Source of the DNA: Paenacidovorax monticola
GTDB taxonomy: Bacteria > Pseudomonadota > Gammaproteobacteria > Burkholderiales > Burkholderiaceae_C
Direction: 5' to 3'
DNA: 64,000 nucleotides
Assembly (NCBI RefSeq): GCF_014489595.1
Contig: NZ_CP060790.1
Coordinates: forward strand, 1,922,001 to 1,986,000
Shown: positions 1 through 10,114 of the stretch, one piece after another
Position numbering within the stretch: the first letter of the stretch is position 1
Layout: each line of letters starts with the position of its first letter
Position numbers and translations under genes: made by a program
Notes under the pieces: model-generated
The model's database searches: none
Told to the model about the DNA's origin: nothing
What the model saw: the letters and a program-made list of their open reading frames with translations, nothing else

Positions 1-799
1 ATTCGGCCAGGAAGAAGATGGCAAAGCCCATGCCCGAGTACTCGACCATGTGGCCGGCCACGATCTCGGCCTCGCCTTCGACCACGTCGAAGGGGTGGCG
101 GTTGGTCTCGGCCACGCCCGAGATCAGGTAGACCAGGAAGATCGGCAGCAGCGGCAGCCAGTTCCACGACAGGAACGACAGGCCCATGCCAGCCATGGTG
201 CCCTTGCCCTGGCCCATCACGATCTCCGTCAGGTTCATGCTGCCCGACACCATGATGACCACGAGGAAACAGAAGCCCATCGCGATTTCATAGCTCACCA
301 TCTGGGCCGAAGCGCGCAGTGCGCCCAGGAAGGCGTACTTCGAGTTGGAGGCCCAGCCCGCGATGATCACGCCATAGACCTCGATGGAGGTGATGGCCAT
401 GACCAGCAGCAGGCCGGCGTTCACGTTGGCCAGCGCCACGTCGGGACCAAAGGGAATGGCCACCCAGGCGGCCAGCGCCGGCATGATGGCCATGACCGGC
501 CCCAGCACGAACAGCCCCTTGCTCGCGGCAGCGGGCTGGATGATTTCCTTGGTCAGCAGCTTCAGCGCATCGGCGATCGGCTGCAGCAGGCCGAAGGGGC
601 CCACGCGGTTGGGACCCATGCGCACCTGCATGAAGCCCAGCAGCTTGCGTTCCCACAGCGTCAGGTAGGCCACGGCGCCCATCAGCGGCGCGAGGATGAC
701 GACGATCTTGATCAGGATCCACAGAACGGGCCACGCCACGCCCATCCACCAGGGCTGGGCGATGAGGTTCAGCCCTCCGTTGTACAGCGCGTCGATCAT
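1..799 (-). CDS. nuoH: NADH-quinone oxidoreductase subunit H (C-terminus outside window)
   Basis: Membrane subunit of complex I that helps form the quinone-binding chamber, where the peripheral arm meets the membrane arm. The 266 codons present read without interruption through several hydrophobic segments. They include the family signatures [20 protein letters not shown] (about residues 50-69) and [14 protein letters not shown] near the left edge. The ATG at 799 overlaps the nuoG stop as ATGA, which fixes the start and implies translational coupling. The left window edge cuts off the last part of the protein. Confidence 0.97.
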   Translation of the reverse strand, partial: MIDALYNGGLNLIAQPWWMGVAWPVLWILIKIVVILAPLMGAVAYLTLWERKLLGFMQVRMGPNRVGPFGLLQPIADALKLLTKEIIQPAAASKGLFVLGPVMAIMPALAAWVAIPFGPDVALANVNAGLLLVMAITSIEVYGVIIAGWASNSKYAFLGALRASAQMVSYEIAMGFCFLVVIMVSGSMNLTEIVMGQGKGTMAGMGLSFLSWNWLPLLPIFLVYLISGVAETNRHPFDVVEGEAEIVAGHMVEYSGMGFAIFFLAE

Positions 800-2928
800 G
801 CGGCGGCCCCTTCACGTGCCATGCGGGCGTCGGCGGTCAGTTGCAGCGCGGGCGCGCGGCGCACCAGGCTGTCGAGTTGGTAGATGCTGGCCACGGCCGG
901 TGCGGCCGCAGGCCCCTGGGCCACGGCGATGGCCGCACCCGTGGCATTGCTCAGGCGCTCGGCAGGCAGGTAGGCCAGCGCACCAGCCTCCGCGCCGGTG
1001 GCCTTGGCGAGCACGTCCTGGGACGTTTCAAAATCCATGTCCTGCACACCCAGCAGATTGCCCAGCACGCGCAGCACCTTCCAGGCGGGACGGGCCTCGC
1101 CCTGCGGCTTGACCACGGCGTGGAAGCCCTGCACCCGGCCCTCGGCGTTGACGAAGCTGCCCGAGGTCTCGGTGAATGGCGCGATGGGCAGCAACACGTC
1201 GCTGAATTCCAGGTTGGTCTTGAACGGGCTCAGCGTGACCACCATCTCGGCCTTGCCGAGCGCAGCTGCGGCTTGCGCACCGGCGGCGGAGTCGAACTCA
1301 GGCTCGGTGTTCAGCAGCAGAGCGGCCTTGAGGCCACCGGCCAGCATCTGGCCGGCGTTGAGGCCGCCCTTCTGCGGCTGGGCGCCAGCGAACTGGGCAC
1401 CCACGGTGTTGGCGGCTTCGGTCAGGTAGCCGAACGATGCGCCGGTCTGTGCGGCGATCCACTGCACCAGGGCCAGCAGGCTGGAAGCCTGGGCATGGTG
1501 CGCAGCAGCATTGCCCAGCAGAATAGCCTTGCGTTCACCGGCCAGCAGCGCGCGCGCAATGGCCAGGGCCTCGTCGTTCACGGCGCCTTGTGCAGCGGGC
1601 GCGGGCACGCCCTTCTCCTGGGCCACGGCGGCGGCCACATCGGCCAGGGCCTTGGTCCAGTCGGCGGCAGCCACGATGGAGTGCACGGCGGGCAGCGCCC
1701 AGTCGTAGGACTGTGCGTTGATGGCGCGCACCGTGCAGCCCTTGCGCGCAGCCTGGCGGATGCGCTGGGCGAAGAGCGGATGGTCCTTGCGCAGGTTGGA
1801 GCCCACGACCAGCACCGACTGCAGGGCCGACAGCGAAGCGATCGACGTGCCGAGCCAGCGCACGCCTTCCGACGCGGCGAACTCGGCATGGCGCAGGCGG
1901 TGGTCGATGTTGTCGCTGCCCAGGCCGCGTACCAGGGCGCCGGCCAGGAACAGCTCTTCGAGCGTGCTGTGCGGGCTCACGAGCGCACCGATGGCTTGCG
2001 CGCCATGGTCGTTCTTGATGTTCTTCAGGCCGTTGGCCACGTATTCGAGGGCCGTCTGCCAGTCCACTTCCTTCCAGGCACCGCCCTGCTTGAGCATGGG
2101 CTTGGTGAGGCGGTCCTCGCCATTGAGCGCCTCATAGGAGAAGCGGTCGCGGTCGGCGATCCAGCATTCGTTGACCTCTTCGTTCTCGAAAGGCACGACG
2201 CGCAGAACCTTGTGGTTCTTGACCTGGACGATCAGGTTGGCGCCCGTGGAGTCGTGCGGACTCACGGACTTGCGGCGCGACAGCTCCCAGGTGCGGGCGC
2301 TGTAGCGGAAAGGCTTGCTGGTCAGCGCGCCGACCGGGCAGATGTCGATCATGTTGCCCGACAGCTCGGAATCGACCGTATCGCCCACCACCGTGGTGAT
2401 CTCGGAGTGCTCGCCCCGGTTGACCATGCCCAGCTCCATCACGCCGGCCACTTCCTGGCCGAAACGCACGCAACGGGTGCAGTGGATGCAGCGGCTCATC
2501 TCCTCCATGGAGATCAGCGGGCCCACGTCCTTGTGGAAGACCACGCGCTTCTCTTCCTCGTAGCGCGAGGAGGAGCCGCCATAGCCCACCGCCAGATCCT
2601 GCAGCTGGCATTCGCCGCCCTGGTCGCAGATGGGGCAGTCCAGCGGGTGGTTGATGAGCAGGAACTCCATGACCGACTTCTGGGCCTTGATGGCCTTGTC
2701 GCTCTTGGTGCGCACGATCATGCCCTGCGTCACGGGCGTGGCGCAGGCCGGCATGGGCTTGGGCGCCTTCTCCACGTCCACCAGGCACATGCGGCAGTTG
2801 GCGGCGATGGAGAGCTTCTTGTGGTAGCAGAAGTGCGGAATGTAGGTGCCGGCCTTCTCGGCCGCATGCATCACCATGCAGCCTTCGGCGACTTCCACCT
2901 TCTGTCCGTCGAGTTCAATTTCAACCAT
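796..2928 (-). CDS. nuoG: NADH-quinone oxidoreductase subunit G
   Basis: Iron-sulfur subunit of the peripheral arm of complex I, passing electrons from NuoF/NuoE towards NuoI and NuoB. The 710-residue protein begins with a 2Fe-2S ferredoxin domain (Cys34, 45, 48, 62). A His/Cys 4Fe-4S site follows (His94, Cys98, 101, 107), then a further site (Cys147, 150, 153 and Cys197 in CPVGAL). The rest is a molybdopterin-oxidoreductase-like domain that has lost its cofactor role in this family. It sits 15 bases after nuoF and overlaps nuoH by four bases, so it belongs to the same transcript. Confidence 0.97.
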   Translation of the reverse strand: MVEIELDGQKVEVAEGCMVMHAAEKAGTYIPHFCYHKKLSIAANCRMCLVDVEKAPKPMPACATPVTQGMIVRTKSDKAIKAQKSVMEFLLINHPLDCPICDQGGECQLQDLAVGYGGSSSRYEEEKRVVFHKDVGPLISMEEMSRCIHCTRCVRFGQEVAGVMELGMVNRGEHSEITTVVGDTVDSELSGNMIDICPVGALTSKPFRYSARTWELSRRKSVSPHDSTGANLIVQVKNHKVLRVVPFENEEVNECWIADRDRFSYEALNGEDRLTKPMLKQGGAWKEVDWQTALEYVANGLKNIKNDHGAQAIGALVSPHSTLEELFLAGALVRGLGSDNIDHRLRHAEFAASEGVRWLGTSIASLSALQSVLVVGSNLRKDHPLFAQRIRQAARKGCTVRAINAQSYDWALPAVHSIVAAADWTKALADVAAAVAQEKGVPAPAAQGAVNDEALAIARALLAGERKAILLGNAAAHHAQASSLLALVQWIAAQTGASFGYLTEAANTVGAQFAGAQPQKGGLNAGQMLAGGLKAALLLNTEPEFDSAAGAQAAAALGKAEMVVTLSPFKTNLEFSDVLLPIAPFTETSGSFVNAEGRVQGFHAVVKPQGEARPAWKVLRVLGNLLGVQDMDFETSQDVLAKATGAEAGALAYLPAERLSNATGAAIAVAQGPAAAPAVASIYQLDSLVRRAPALQLTADARMAREGAAA

Positions 2929-2943
2929 ATTGTCTTCTCTCGA

Positions 2944-4293
2944 TCAGGCAGAGGCCTTGTGGGAAGCGGCTTGGATCTTCGCTTCGAACTCTGGCCGGAA
3001 GTGCTTGATCATGGCGCGCACCGGCATGGCCGCCGCGTCGCCGAGTGCGCAGATGGTGCGCCCCATGATGTTCACCGACACATCGTCCAGCAGATCGATG
3101 TCCTCAGGACGGCCATGGCCGTGCTGGATGCGGTCCACGACGCGCCACAGCCAGCCCGTGCCTTCGCGGCAAGGGGTGCACTGGCCGCAGGACTCGTGCT
3201 GGTAGAAGTACGACAGGCGCAGCAGGCTTTCCACCATATCGCGCGAGTCGTCCATCACGATCACGGCGCCCGAGCCCAGCATGGAGCCGGCCTTGGCGAT
3301 GGAGTCGTAGTCCATCGTGCATTCCATGATGATGGATGCCGGCAGCACCGGAGAGGACGAGCCGCCAGGGATCACGGCCTTGAGCTGGCGTCCCTTGCGC
3401 ACGCCGCCTGCGAGCTCGAGCAGCTTGGAGAACGGGGTTCCCAGCGGGATCTCGTAGTTGCCGGGCTTCTCCACGTCGCCACTGACCGAGAAGATCTTGG
3501 TGCCGCCGTTGTTCGGCTTGCCGCACTCGAGGTAGGCCTGGCCGCCATTGCGGATGATCCAGGGCACGGCTGCAAAGGTCTCGGTGTTGTTGATCGTGGT
3601 CGGCTTGCCGTACAGGCCGAAGCTGGCCGGGAACGGCGGCTTGAAGCGCGGCTGGCCCTTCTTGCCTTCGAGCGATTCGAGCAGCGCGGTTTCCTCGCCG
3701 CAGATGTAGGCGCCAAAGCCATGGTGGGCGTGAAGCTGGAAGCTGAAGCCGCTGCCCAGGATCTTGTCGCCCAGGTAGCCGGCAGCACGCGCCTCTTCGA
3801 GAGCGGCCTCGAAGCGTTCGTAGACCTGGAAGATCTCGCCGTGGATGTAGTTGTAGCCCACCGAGATGCCCATTGCGTAGGCCGCAATGATCATCCCCTC
3901 GATCACGATGTGGGGGTTGTACATCAGGATGTCGCGGTCCTTGCAGGTCCCGGGCTCACCCTCGTCGGAGTTACACACGAGGTGCTTCTGACCGGGGAAC
4001 TGGCGGGGCATGAAGCTCCACTTCAGGCCCGTGGGGAAACCTGCGCCGCCCCGGCCGCGCAGGCCGGATTCCTTGACGGTGGCGATCACCTGGTCCTGCG
4101 TCAGGGGCTCGCCCCCGTCGGTGCCGAGGATCTTGCGCAGGGCAGCATAGCCACCGCGCGCTTCGTAATCCTTGATGCTCCAGTTCGTGCCATCGAGGCC
4201 CGCGTAGATCTGCGGGTTGATGTGGCGGTCGTGGAAGCAGGTCTGGACACCCGTGGCCTGGAACTGCGACAGAATCTGTGCGGCCGTGGTCAT
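2944..4293 (-). CDS. nuoF: NADH-quinone oxidoreductase subunit F
   Basis: NADH-oxidising, FMN-binding subunit at the tip of the peripheral arm. The start is the ATG at 4293, which overlaps the nuoE stop (ATGA) and gives 449 residues, the normal family length. The open frame extends further upstream, but that part is out-of-frame nuoE sequence. The glycine-rich nucleotide/FMN motif [14 protein letters not shown] lies at about residues 79-92. The C-terminal 4Fe-4S ligands are in the [12 protein letters not shown] stretch. The gene is expressed as part of the nuo operon. Confidence 0.97.
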   Translation of the reverse strand: MTTAAQILSQFQATGVQTCFHDRHINPQIYAGLDGTNWSIKDYEARGGYAALRKILGTDGGEPLTQDQVIATVKESGLRGRGGAGFPTGLKWSFMPRQFPGQKHLVCNSDEGEPGTCKDRDILMYNPHIVIEGMIIAAYAMGISVGYNYIHGEIFQVYERFEAALEEARAAGYLGDKILGSGFSFQLHAHHGFGAYICGEETALLESLEGKKGQPRFKPPFPASFGLYGKPTTINNTETFAAVPWIIRNGGQAYLECGKPNNGGTKIFSVSGDVEKPGNYEIPLGTPFSKLLELAGGVRKGRQLKAVIPGGSSSPVLPASIIMECTMDYDSIAKAGSMLGSGAVIVMDDSRDMVESLLRLSYFYQHESCGQCTPCREGTGWLWRVVDRIQHGHGRPEDIDLLDDVSVNIMGRTICALGDAAAMPVRAMIKHFRPEFEAKIQAASHKASA

Positions 4294-4784
4294 GCCTGAC
4301 CTCCTTCGGCCTGGCGCAGGCCATCCACCAGTTGGTCGAGCTTTTCGTTGTCCATGAAGCTGCACATGGTGCGGTCGTTGACCAGCATCACCGGCGAATC
4401 GGCACAGGCGCCCAGGCACTCGCACTGCTGCAGCGTGAACAGGCCGTCCGGCGTGGTCTCGCCCATCTTGATGCCGAGCTTGGCCTCGAGGTGGTGCAGC
4501 GCCTTGTAGCCGTCGCGCAGCTGGCAAGGCAGGTTGGTGCAGACGTTGAGCTTGTACTTGCCCACCGGCTGCTGGTTGTACATGTTGTAGAACGTGGTGA
4601 CTTCGTGCACCGCGATCTGGGGCATGCCCAGGTACTCGGCGATCACGGCCTCGCTCTCGGCGCTGACCCAGCCCTGCTCCTGCTGCACGATGGACAGGCA
4701 GGCCATCACGGCCGACTGCTTCTGGTCGGCGGGGTACTTGGCCACTTCGCGGGCGAATCGTTGCTTGGTCGCTTCGGTAATCAT
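4290..4784 (-). CDS. nuoE: NADH-quinone oxidoreductase subunit E
   Basis: A 164-residue thioredoxin-fold subunit carrying the 2Fe-2S cluster N1a next to the FMN site of NuoF. The four cluster cysteines are visible in two pairs, CTNLPC and CECLGAC. Both ends overlap neighbours by four bases: nuoD stop with the nuoE start, and nuoE stop with the nuoF start. This is typical of tightly coupled complex I genes. Confidence 0.97.
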   Translation of the reverse strand: MITEATKQRFAREVAKYPADQKQSAVMACLSIVQQEQGWVSAESEAVIAEYLGMPQIAVHEVTTFYNMYNQQPVGKYKLNVCTNLPCQLRDGYKALHHLEAKLGIKMGETTPDGLFTLQQCECLGACADSPVMLVNDRTMCSFMDNEKLDQLVDGLRQAEGGQA

Positions 4785-6034
4785 CGGTCAATCTCTCCGA
4801 ACACGATATCCATGGTGCCGATGATGGCCACGGCGTCGGCGATCATGTGGCCGCGCGCCATTTCGTCGAGCGTGGCCAGATGCGCAAAGCCCGGTGCACG
4901 GATCTTCAGGCGATAGGGCTTGTTGGCGCCATCGCTCACCACATAGATGCCGAACTCGCCCTTGGGGTGCTCAACGGCGGCGTAGGCCTCGCCCTCAGGC
5001 ACGCGGAAACCTTCCGTGAAGAGCTTGAAATGGTGGATCAGCTCCTCCATGTTCGACTTCATGGATTCACGCGACGGCGGCGCCACCTTGTGATTGTCGG
5101 TAATGACCGGGCCGGGGTTGGCCTTGAGCCAGTCCACGCACTGCTTGATGATGCGGTTGGACTGGCGCATTTCCTGCACGCGCACCAGGTAGCGGTCGTA
5201 GCAGTCGCCCGTCTTGCCGACGGGAATGTCGAACTCCACGCGGTCGTAGGCATCGTAAGGCTGGGTCTTGCGCAGGTCCCAGGCGATGCCGGAACCACGG
5301 ATCATGGGACCCGTCATGCCCAGGTTGAGCGCGCGCTCGGGCGACACGACGCCGATGCCCACGGTACGCTGCTTCCAGATGCGGTTATCGGTGAGCAGGG
5401 TCTCGTATTCGTCCACGCATTGGGGGAAGCGCTGCGTGAAATCGTCGATGAAGTCGAGCAGCGAACCCTGGCGGTTGCTGTTGAGCGCCTCGATGGCCTT
5501 GGCGTTCTTGATCTTGCTGACCTTGTACTGCGGCATGCTGTCGGGCAGGTCGCGGTAGACACCGCCCGGCCGGAAGTACGCCGCGTGCATGCGCGCGCCC
5601 GAGACGGCCTCGTACATGTCGAACAGGTCTTCGCGCTCGCGGAAGGTGTAGATCAGGATCGTGGAGCTGCCGCAGTCGTTGCCGTGCGAACCCAGCCACA
5701 TCAGGTGGTTCAGCAGGCGCGTGATTTCGGAAAACATCACGCGGATGTACTGCGCGCGCAGCGGCACCTCGATGCCCAGCAGCTTCTCGATGGCCAGGCA
5801 GTAGGCGTGCTCGTTGCACATCATGGACACGTAGTCCAGCCGGTCCATGTAGGGCAGCGACTGGATGTAGGTCTTGTGCTCGGCCAGCTTCTCGGTGGCG
5901 CGGTGCAAGAGGCCGATGTGGGGGTCGGCGCGCTGGACGACTTCGCCGTCCAGCTCCAGCACCAGCCGCAGCACGCCGTGCGCTGCCGGGTGCTGCGGAC
6001 CAAAGTTCAGGGAGTAGTTCTTGATTTCAGCCAT
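4781..6034 (-). CDS. nuoD: NADH-quinone oxidoreductase subunit D
   Basis: The 49-kDa subunit of complex I, structurally derived from the hydrogenase large subunit, lining the quinone pocket together with NuoB. The 417-residue frame is complete. It starts [20 protein letters not shown], and GPQHPAAHG is the diagnostic N-terminal motif. No strong Shine-Dalgarno sequence precedes the ATG, so translation may depend on coupling to nuoC, 29 bases upstream. The stop overlaps the start of nuoE. Confidence 0.97.
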   Translation of the reverse strand: MAEIKNYSLNFGPQHPAAHGVLRLVLELDGEVVQRADPHIGLLHRATEKLAEHKTYIQSLPYMDRLDYVSMMCNEHAYCLAIEKLLGIEVPLRAQYIRVMFSEITRLLNHLMWLGSHGNDCGSSTILIYTFREREDLFDMYEAVSGARMHAAYFRPGGVYRDLPDSMPQYKVSKIKNAKAIEALNSNRQGSLLDFIDDFTQRFPQCVDEYETLLTDNRIWKQRTVGIGVVSPERALNLGMTGPMIRGSGIAWDLRKTQPYDAYDRVEFDIPVGKTGDCYDRYLVRVQEMRQSNRIIKQCVDWLKANPGPVITDNHKVAPPSRESMKSNMEELIHHFKLFTEGFRVPEGEAYAAVEHPKGEFGIYVVSDGANKPYRLKIRAPGFAHLATLDEMARGHMIADAVAIIGTMDIVFGEIDR

Positions 6035-6063
6035 GGTGGATCACCGAAGGACGCGGGCGCGCC

Positions 6064-6672
6064 TCAGTGCAGGCCTCCGTACTTGTCTTCGCGGATGATG
6101 CGCGGCGTGATCTCGCGCGGCTCGATGGTGACGGGCTCGTACACCACGCGACGCTGCTCGGCGTCATAGCGCATTTCCACATGGCCCGAGAGCGGGAAAT
6201 CCTTGCGGAAGGGGTGGCCGATGAAGCCGTAGTCGGTCAGGATGCGGCGCAGGTCGTTGTGGCCATCGAACACGATGCCATACAGGTCGAACGCCTCGCG
6301 CTCGTACCAGTTGGCGGAGTTCCACAGGTCGGACACCGAGGCCACGACGGGGAAATCATCGTCCGGGCAGAACACCTTCACGCGCACGCGCTGGTTCAGG
6401 CTCACCGACAGCAGGTGCGACACGACGCAGTAGCGCGGGCCTTCGGTGCCCACTTCGCCGTAGGTCGAATAGTCCACGCCGCACAGGTCGACGAGCTGCT
6501 CGAAGCGGCACCCCTCGGCGTCGCGCAATGCCTGCATGGCCGCGAGGTAATCGGCAGCAGCCACTACCAGCGTGACCTCGCCGAGCGCGATGGAGAGTTG
6601 GCGGACCTTATCGCCCAGCGCGGCAGCAATGGCGTCCTTGGTTTGTTCGGGGCGGATGGCAACAGTGGTCAT
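6064..6672 (-). CDS. nuoC: NADH-quinone oxidoreductase subunit C
   Basis: The 30-kDa peripheral-arm subunit of complex I. I start it at the ATG at 6672 ([11 protein letters not shown]), which gives 202 residues. The open frame continues upstream only as antiphase nuoB sequence. The family hallmark, [17 protein letters not shown] followed by [10 protein letters not shown] and [12 protein letters not shown], is intact. It lies 8 bases after nuoB and 29 before nuoD and is a separate NuoC, not a NuoCD fusion. Confidence 0.96.
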   Translation of the reverse strand: MTTVAIRPEQTKDAIAAALGDKVRQLSIALGEVTLVVAAADYLAAMQALRDAEGCRFEQLVDLCGVDYSTYGEVGTEGPRYCVVSHLLSVSLNQRVRVKVFCPDDDFPVVASVSDLWNSANWYEREAFDLYGIVFDGHNDLRRILTDYGFIGHPFRKDFPLSGHVEMRYDAEQRRVVYEPVTIEPREITPRIIREDKYGGLH

Positions 6673-6680
6673 GGCGGCCC

Positions 6681-7160
6681 TCAAACCCGTGCGATGGTGT
6701 TGGTGCGGCGGATCTTCTGCTGCAGCTGCATGATGCCGTAGATCAGCGCCTCGGCCGTGGGCGGGCAGCCCGGCACATAGACGTCCACGGGCACGATGCG
6801 GTCGCAGCCGCGCACCACGGAATAGCTGTAGTGGTAATAGCCGCCGCCGTTGGCACAGGAGCCCATGGAGAGCACCCAGCGCGGCTCGGACATCTGGTCG
6901 TACACCTTGCGCAGGGCCGGAGCCATCTTGTTGCACAGCGTGCCGGCCACGATCATGAGGTCGGACTGGCGGGGGCTGGCACGGAACACCTCGGCGCCGA
7001 AACGGCCGATGTCGTAGCGCGCGGCGGCCGCATGCATCATCTCCACCGCGCAGCAGGCCAGACCGAAGGTCATGGGCCACAGCGATCCGGTCTTGGCCCA
7101 GTTCACCACCGAGTCGTAGCTCGTGGTGATGAAGCCTTCCTTCATCACGCCTTCAATCAT
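6681..7160 (-). CDS. nuoB: NADH-quinone oxidoreductase subunit B
   Basis: A 159-residue subunit carrying the terminal 4Fe-4S cluster N2, which delivers electrons to quinone. The cluster ligands are visible: the tandem cysteines in [20 protein letters not shown], the Cys in [15 protein letters not shown], and the Cys in [11 protein letters not shown]. The ATG at 7160 lies 24 bases after the nuoA stop, in the conserved nuoA-nuoB-nuoC order. Confidence 0.97.
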   Translation of the reverse strand: MIEGVMKEGFITTSYDSVVNWAKTGSLWPMTFGLACCAVEMMHAAAARYDIGRFGAEVFRASPRQSDLMIVAGTLCNKMAPALRKVYDQMSEPRWVLSMGSCANGGGYYHYSYSVVRGCDRIVPVDVYVPGCPPTAEALIYGIMQLQQKIRRTNTIARV

Positions 7161-7184
7161 CGTGTCAGTCCTTGTTGGAGAGCG

Positions 7185-7544
7185 TCATTCCCAATCCAGG
7201 GCGCCCTTTTTCCACTCGTAGGCGAAACCCACGACCAGAATGGCCAGGAAGATCGCGACGGCCGCGAACCCAGCCAGCCCCACCTCCTGCAGCGTCACGG
7301 CCCAGGGGAAGAGGAAAGCGATTTCCAGATCGAACAGAATGAAGAGGATGGCAACGAGGTAGTAGCGCACATCGAACTTCATGCGCGCATCTTCGAAGGC
7401 TTCGAAGCCACACTCGTAGGGGGAATTCTTTTCCGGATCGGGCCGATTGGGGCCCAGCACGTAACCCAATACCAGGGGAACGACGCCGACGGCGATGCCG
7501 ACCAAGATGAACAGGAGAACGGGGAGGTACTGATCGAGGTTCAT
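7185..7544 (-). CDS. nuoA: NADH-quinone oxidoreductase subunit A
   Basis: A small membrane subunit of complex I with three transmembrane helices. The start at 7544 ([16 protein letters not shown]) gives 119 residues, the usual size. An upstream in-frame extension would run towards the tRNA and is rejected. The conserved loop [20 protein letters not shown] is present. This is the first gene of the nuo operon and follows tRNA-Leu. No strong Shine-Dalgarno sequence is visible before the ATG. Confidence 0.96.
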   Translation of the reverse strand: MNLDQYLPVLLFILVGIAVGVVPLVLGYVLGPNRPDPEKNSPYECGFEAFEDARMKFDVRYYLVAILFILFDLEIAFLFPWAVTLQEVGLAGFAAVAIFLAILVVGFAYEWKKGALDWE

Positions 7545-7569
7545 CTGGAGGATGTGCTCACCGCTGGAG

Positions 7570-7615
7570 CCCTGCCCGTACCGACCACTGCCGGGTCGGC
7601 TAGGCAGGGTTTTTT
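7570..7615. promoter_or_regulatory. Two-tier hairpin between tRNA-Leu and nuoA
   Basis: CCCTGCC (7570-7576) pairs with GGCAGGG (7603-7609), and inside it CCGACC (7581-7586) pairs with GGTCGG (7594-7599). Six T follow on the plus strand (7610-7615), so on that strand it looks like an intrinsic terminator facing the nuo genes from behind. In the nuo transcript it would be a stem in the spacer between the tRNA 3' end and nuoA, without a U tract. It could be a processing or stability element. Function is inferred only. Confidence 0.5.
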
Positions 7616-7621
7616 GTGTGT

Positions 7622-7705
7622 TGGTGCCGTCGGCGAGACTCGAACTCGCACAGCTTTCGCCACTACCCCTCAAGATAGCGTGTCTACCAATTTCACCACG
7701 ACGGC
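7622..7705 (-). tRNA. tRNA-Leu (anticodon GAG), probably one base short as written
   Basis: The minus strand shows a class II tRNA: acceptor GCCGTCG (from 7705) pairing with CGACGGC, discriminator A, encoded CCA (7622-7624), a T arm GCGAG-TTCGAGT-CTCGC, and a D arm with AATTGGTAGAC. The anticodon arm reads CTATC-TTGAGG-GGTAG, leaving a six-base loop instead of seven. One extra G in the G4 run (plus-strand C at 7666-7669) would restore a normal loop with anticodon GAG. This matches the single-base losses seen in nine protein genes here. It lies between secG and nuoA, a familiar betaproteobacterial arrangement. Confidence 0.9.
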
Positions 7706-7791
7706 TGATTTTTGCATCTGGATGGCATGAGGAACCGCAAAGGGCTTTGGCTTTCCAGACAATCCAGAATTCTACTCCGGAAAAACCCTGC

Positions 7792-7811
7792 TTTGGGGGT
7801 CACCCCCCAAA
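7792..7811 (-). terminator. Possible weak terminator or hairpin after secG
   Basis: A perfect short inverted repeat (TTTGGGGGT / ACCCCC-AAA) lies just past the secG stop. On the minus strand it is followed six bases later by five T. It could attenuate secG transcription before the tRNA. The T tract is displaced from the stem, so the call is weak. Confidence 0.3.
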
Positions 7812-7822
7812 TTTGTGACTTT

Positions 7823-8200
7823 TTATTTGGTCGGAATCTGCGCGGCGCCGGAAGCGGCCGGAGCAGGCGCCACGGGTGCGGAGGCATCCGCAGCCGGAGC
7901 GGTGACGGGTGCCGGCACGGCGGCGGCCGGGCTCTCCAGCACGCTGCCCGTGCTCGCGGTGCGCGTATTGCCCAGGTAGGCCAGCGCCAGGGTGGTCACG
8001 AAGAACACCGCCGCCAGCACGGCCGTCGTGCGCGACAGAAAGTTCGCGCTGCCGCTGGCGCCGAACAGGCTGCCCGCACTGCCGCTGCCGAAAGCAGCCC
8101 CCATGTCGGCCCCCTTGCCATGCTGGATCAGAATCAGGCCAATCATGCCCAGCGCGGCCAGCATCTGCACCGCCAAGATCACATTCACGAACGCACTCAT
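7823..8200 (-). CDS. secG: Protein translocase subunit SecG
   Basis: Inner-membrane subunit of the SecYEG channel. The 125-residue frame shows the typical N-terminal transmembrane helix (about 5-25). The conserved cytoplasmic loop follows, with QHGKGADMGAAFGSG and SLFGASGSANFLSR, then a second transmembrane helix (about 59-77). The C-terminal 45 residues are Ala/Pro-rich and probably disordered, as is common in this group. A Shine-Dalgarno AGGAG (8208-8212) precedes the ATG, itself just downstream of an AGCTAT motif. It lies 38 bases after tpiA. Confidence 0.95.
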   Translation of the reverse strand: MSAFVNVILAVQMLAALGMIGLILIQHGKGADMGAAFGSGSAGSLFGASGSANFLSRTTAVLAAVFFVTTLALAYLGNTRTASTGSVLESPAAAVPAPVTAPAADASAPVAPAPAASGAAQIPTK

Positions 8201-8238
8201 TGTTTAACTCCTGATTTGATAGCTATTAGCGCGTACCC

Positions 8239-8988
8239 TCATTGGGCTGCGGCAATGATTTGTAGAAAGTCCTGGGCTTTGAGCGAGGCACCGCCCACAA
8301 GGCCCCCGTCGATATCCTGCTGAGCCAGCAACTGGGCCGCGTTCGCAGCGTTCATGCTGCCGCCGTACAGCAGGCGGATGCGGTCGGCATGCGTGGTGGC
8401 AGCGGCCAACTGGGCGCGCAGCACGGCATGCACCTGCTGCGCCTGTTCCGGCGTGGCCGTGCGGCCGGTGCCAATGGCCCAGACCGGCTCGTAGGCCACC
8501 ACGATTTCGCTGATGCAGTGGCCATTGAGATGGATGACCGCAGCCAGTTGCCGCTTGACCACGGCCTCGGTCTCGCCCGCCTCACGCTGTGCCAGGGTCT
8601 CCCCCACGCACACGATGGGCGTGATGCCAGTCGCCAGCGCACGCTGGGCCTTGGCCGCCACGTCAGCGTCGGTCTCGCCATGGTACTGGCGGCGTTCGGA
8701 GTGCCCCACAAGCACGTACCGCACGCCAAAGTCGTGCAGCATGGCTGCCGAGACTTCGCCCGTGTAGGCGCCAGCCTCGTGGGCAGACAGGTCCTGCGCT
8801 CCCGTGGCGATGACCGAGCCCGCCGTCAGTGCCTGCAGTTGCGCCAGATAGGGCGCAGGCACGGCCACCGCGACGTCGCAGGCAGGCGCCTGCTGGGCCA
8901 GCCCTGCGCGCAGCGCCTGCAGCAAGGCCTCGTTGGCGGCCAGGCCGCCATTCATTTTCCAGTTTCCGGCGATGAGTTTTTTCTTCAT
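8239..8988 (-). CDS. tpiA: Triosephosphate isomerase
   Basis: Cytosolic TIM-barrel enzyme interconverting dihydroxyacetone phosphate and glyceraldehyde 3-phosphate. Start at 8988 ([15 protein letters not shown]) gives 249 residues. An in-frame ATG three codons upstream (8997) is possible, but the ATG at 8988 overlaps the stop of the preceding oxidoreductase as ATGA. Catalytic Lys in NWKMN, His in VGHSERR and Glu in [11 protein letters not shown] are all present, as is the phosphate loop near LLYGGSM. It leads into secG. Confidence 0.97.
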   Translation of the reverse strand: MKKKLIAGNWKMNGGLAANEALLQALRAGLAQQAPACDVAVAVPAPYLAQLQALTAGSVIATGAQDLSAHEAGAYTGEVSAAMLHDFGVRYVLVGHSERRQYHGETDADVAAKAQRALATGITPIVCVGETLAQREAGETEAVVKRQLAAVIHLNGHCISEIVVAYEPVWAIGTGRTATPEQAQQVHAVLRAQLAAATTHADRIRLLYGGSMNAANAAQLLAQQDIDGGLVGGASLKAQDFLQIIAAAQ

Positions 8989-9988
8989 GGCGTCCATGTC
9001 AAAACGATCTTGCCCGTATGTTGGTTCGATTCCATCAGCGCATGGGCCTGGGCTGCGTCGGCCGCGGCGAACTGGCTGTGGATGACGGGGCACACGCGCC
9101 CCGAAGCCAGCAGGGGCCAGACATGCTCGCGCAGCGCACGTGCAATCGCCCCCTTGAACGCCACGGACCGGGGCCGCAGCGTGGAACCCGTGACCGTGAG
9201 GCGGCGGCGCAGCACCAGCCCCGCATTGATCTCGGACTTCACGCCGCCCTGCACCGCGATGATCACCAGCCGGCCGTCCTCGGCTAGGCATTCGACCTCG
9301 CGGGCCACATAGCCGCCCGCCACCATGTCGAGGACCACGTCCACGCCCTTGCCGTCGGTGATGCGCCGCGCCTCGGCCACGAAGTCCTGCGTCTTGTAGT
9401 TGATCGCATGGTGCGCGCCGAGCGCCAAGCAGGCCGCGCATTTCTCGTCCGACCCGGCAGTGACGATGACCGTGGCGCCAAAGGCCCGGCCCAGCTGAAT
9501 CGCCGTGACGCCGATCCCGCTGCTGCCGCCCTGCACAAGCAGCGTCTCGCCCGGCTGCAGGCGTCCCCGATCGAACACATTGCTCCAGACCGTGAAGAAG
9601 GTCTCCGGCAGCGCGGCCGCCTCCACGTCGCTCAGCCCTTCCGGCACCGGAAGGCACTGCTCGACAGGCGCCACACACCATTCGGCATAGCCGCCGCCCG
9701 CCAGCAGCGCGCACACGCGGTCTCCCACGGCCAGCCCCGCGCGCGCCATGGCCTGCGCGTCGCCGCCCTCGACCACGCCGGCCACCTCGAGCCCCGGCAG
9801 ATCCGAGGCGCCGGGGGCGGCGCGTAGTGGCCCATGCGCTGCAGCACGTCGGGGCGGTTGATGCCGCTGGCCGTCACGCGAATGAGCAACTCGCCCTCAC
9901 CCGCCACGGGCAGGGGCCGCTCGCCCAGGCGCAAGACCTCGGGCGCTCCAAACGATGTGATTTCTATTGCTCGCATAACGACAGCCAT
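8985..9988 (-). CDS. NAD(P)H:quinone oxidoreductase, zinc-independent MDR family (frameshifted as written)
   Basis: A quinone oxidoreductase-like medium-chain dehydrogenase of about 334 residues. The N-terminal part reads from the ATG at 9988 or 9976 ([15 protein letters not shown]). The C-terminal part, with the nucleotide-binding [20 protein letters not shown], lies in another frame. Continuity is lost at 9811-9817, where the sense strand reads ...GCGCCGCCCCCGGCGCC. One more C or G there gives [11 protein letters not shown] and joins the two halves. The stop overlaps the tpiA start, so the genes are probably co-transcribed. The substrate is not evident. Confidence 0.85.
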
Positions 9989-10114
9989 GGATTCAAGGAA
10001 CAGGGAATGCCACCCACCTGGAGCGCACCCGCACACCCGCGCGGAAAGCCCTCTGCACAATGGCAAAAGCGACCGGCCATCCACCAGGGGATGGCCCGGC
10101 CGCCCGCCAGCAGC

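Noticed and set aside
841..4299. Very long plus-strand open frames opposite nuoG/nuoF (also 25025-40247 and similar)
   Set aside because: They lie antisense to well-supported genes. Their composition (His, Arg, Gly, Ala, Leu-rich) is what GC-rich codon bias produces on the opposite strand. No motifs or ribosome sites.
8239..9714. A fusion of the oxidoreductase and tpiA in one long frame
   Set aside because: The upstream part is out-of-frame oxidoreductase sequence. tpiA starts at its own ATG overlapping the upstream stop.
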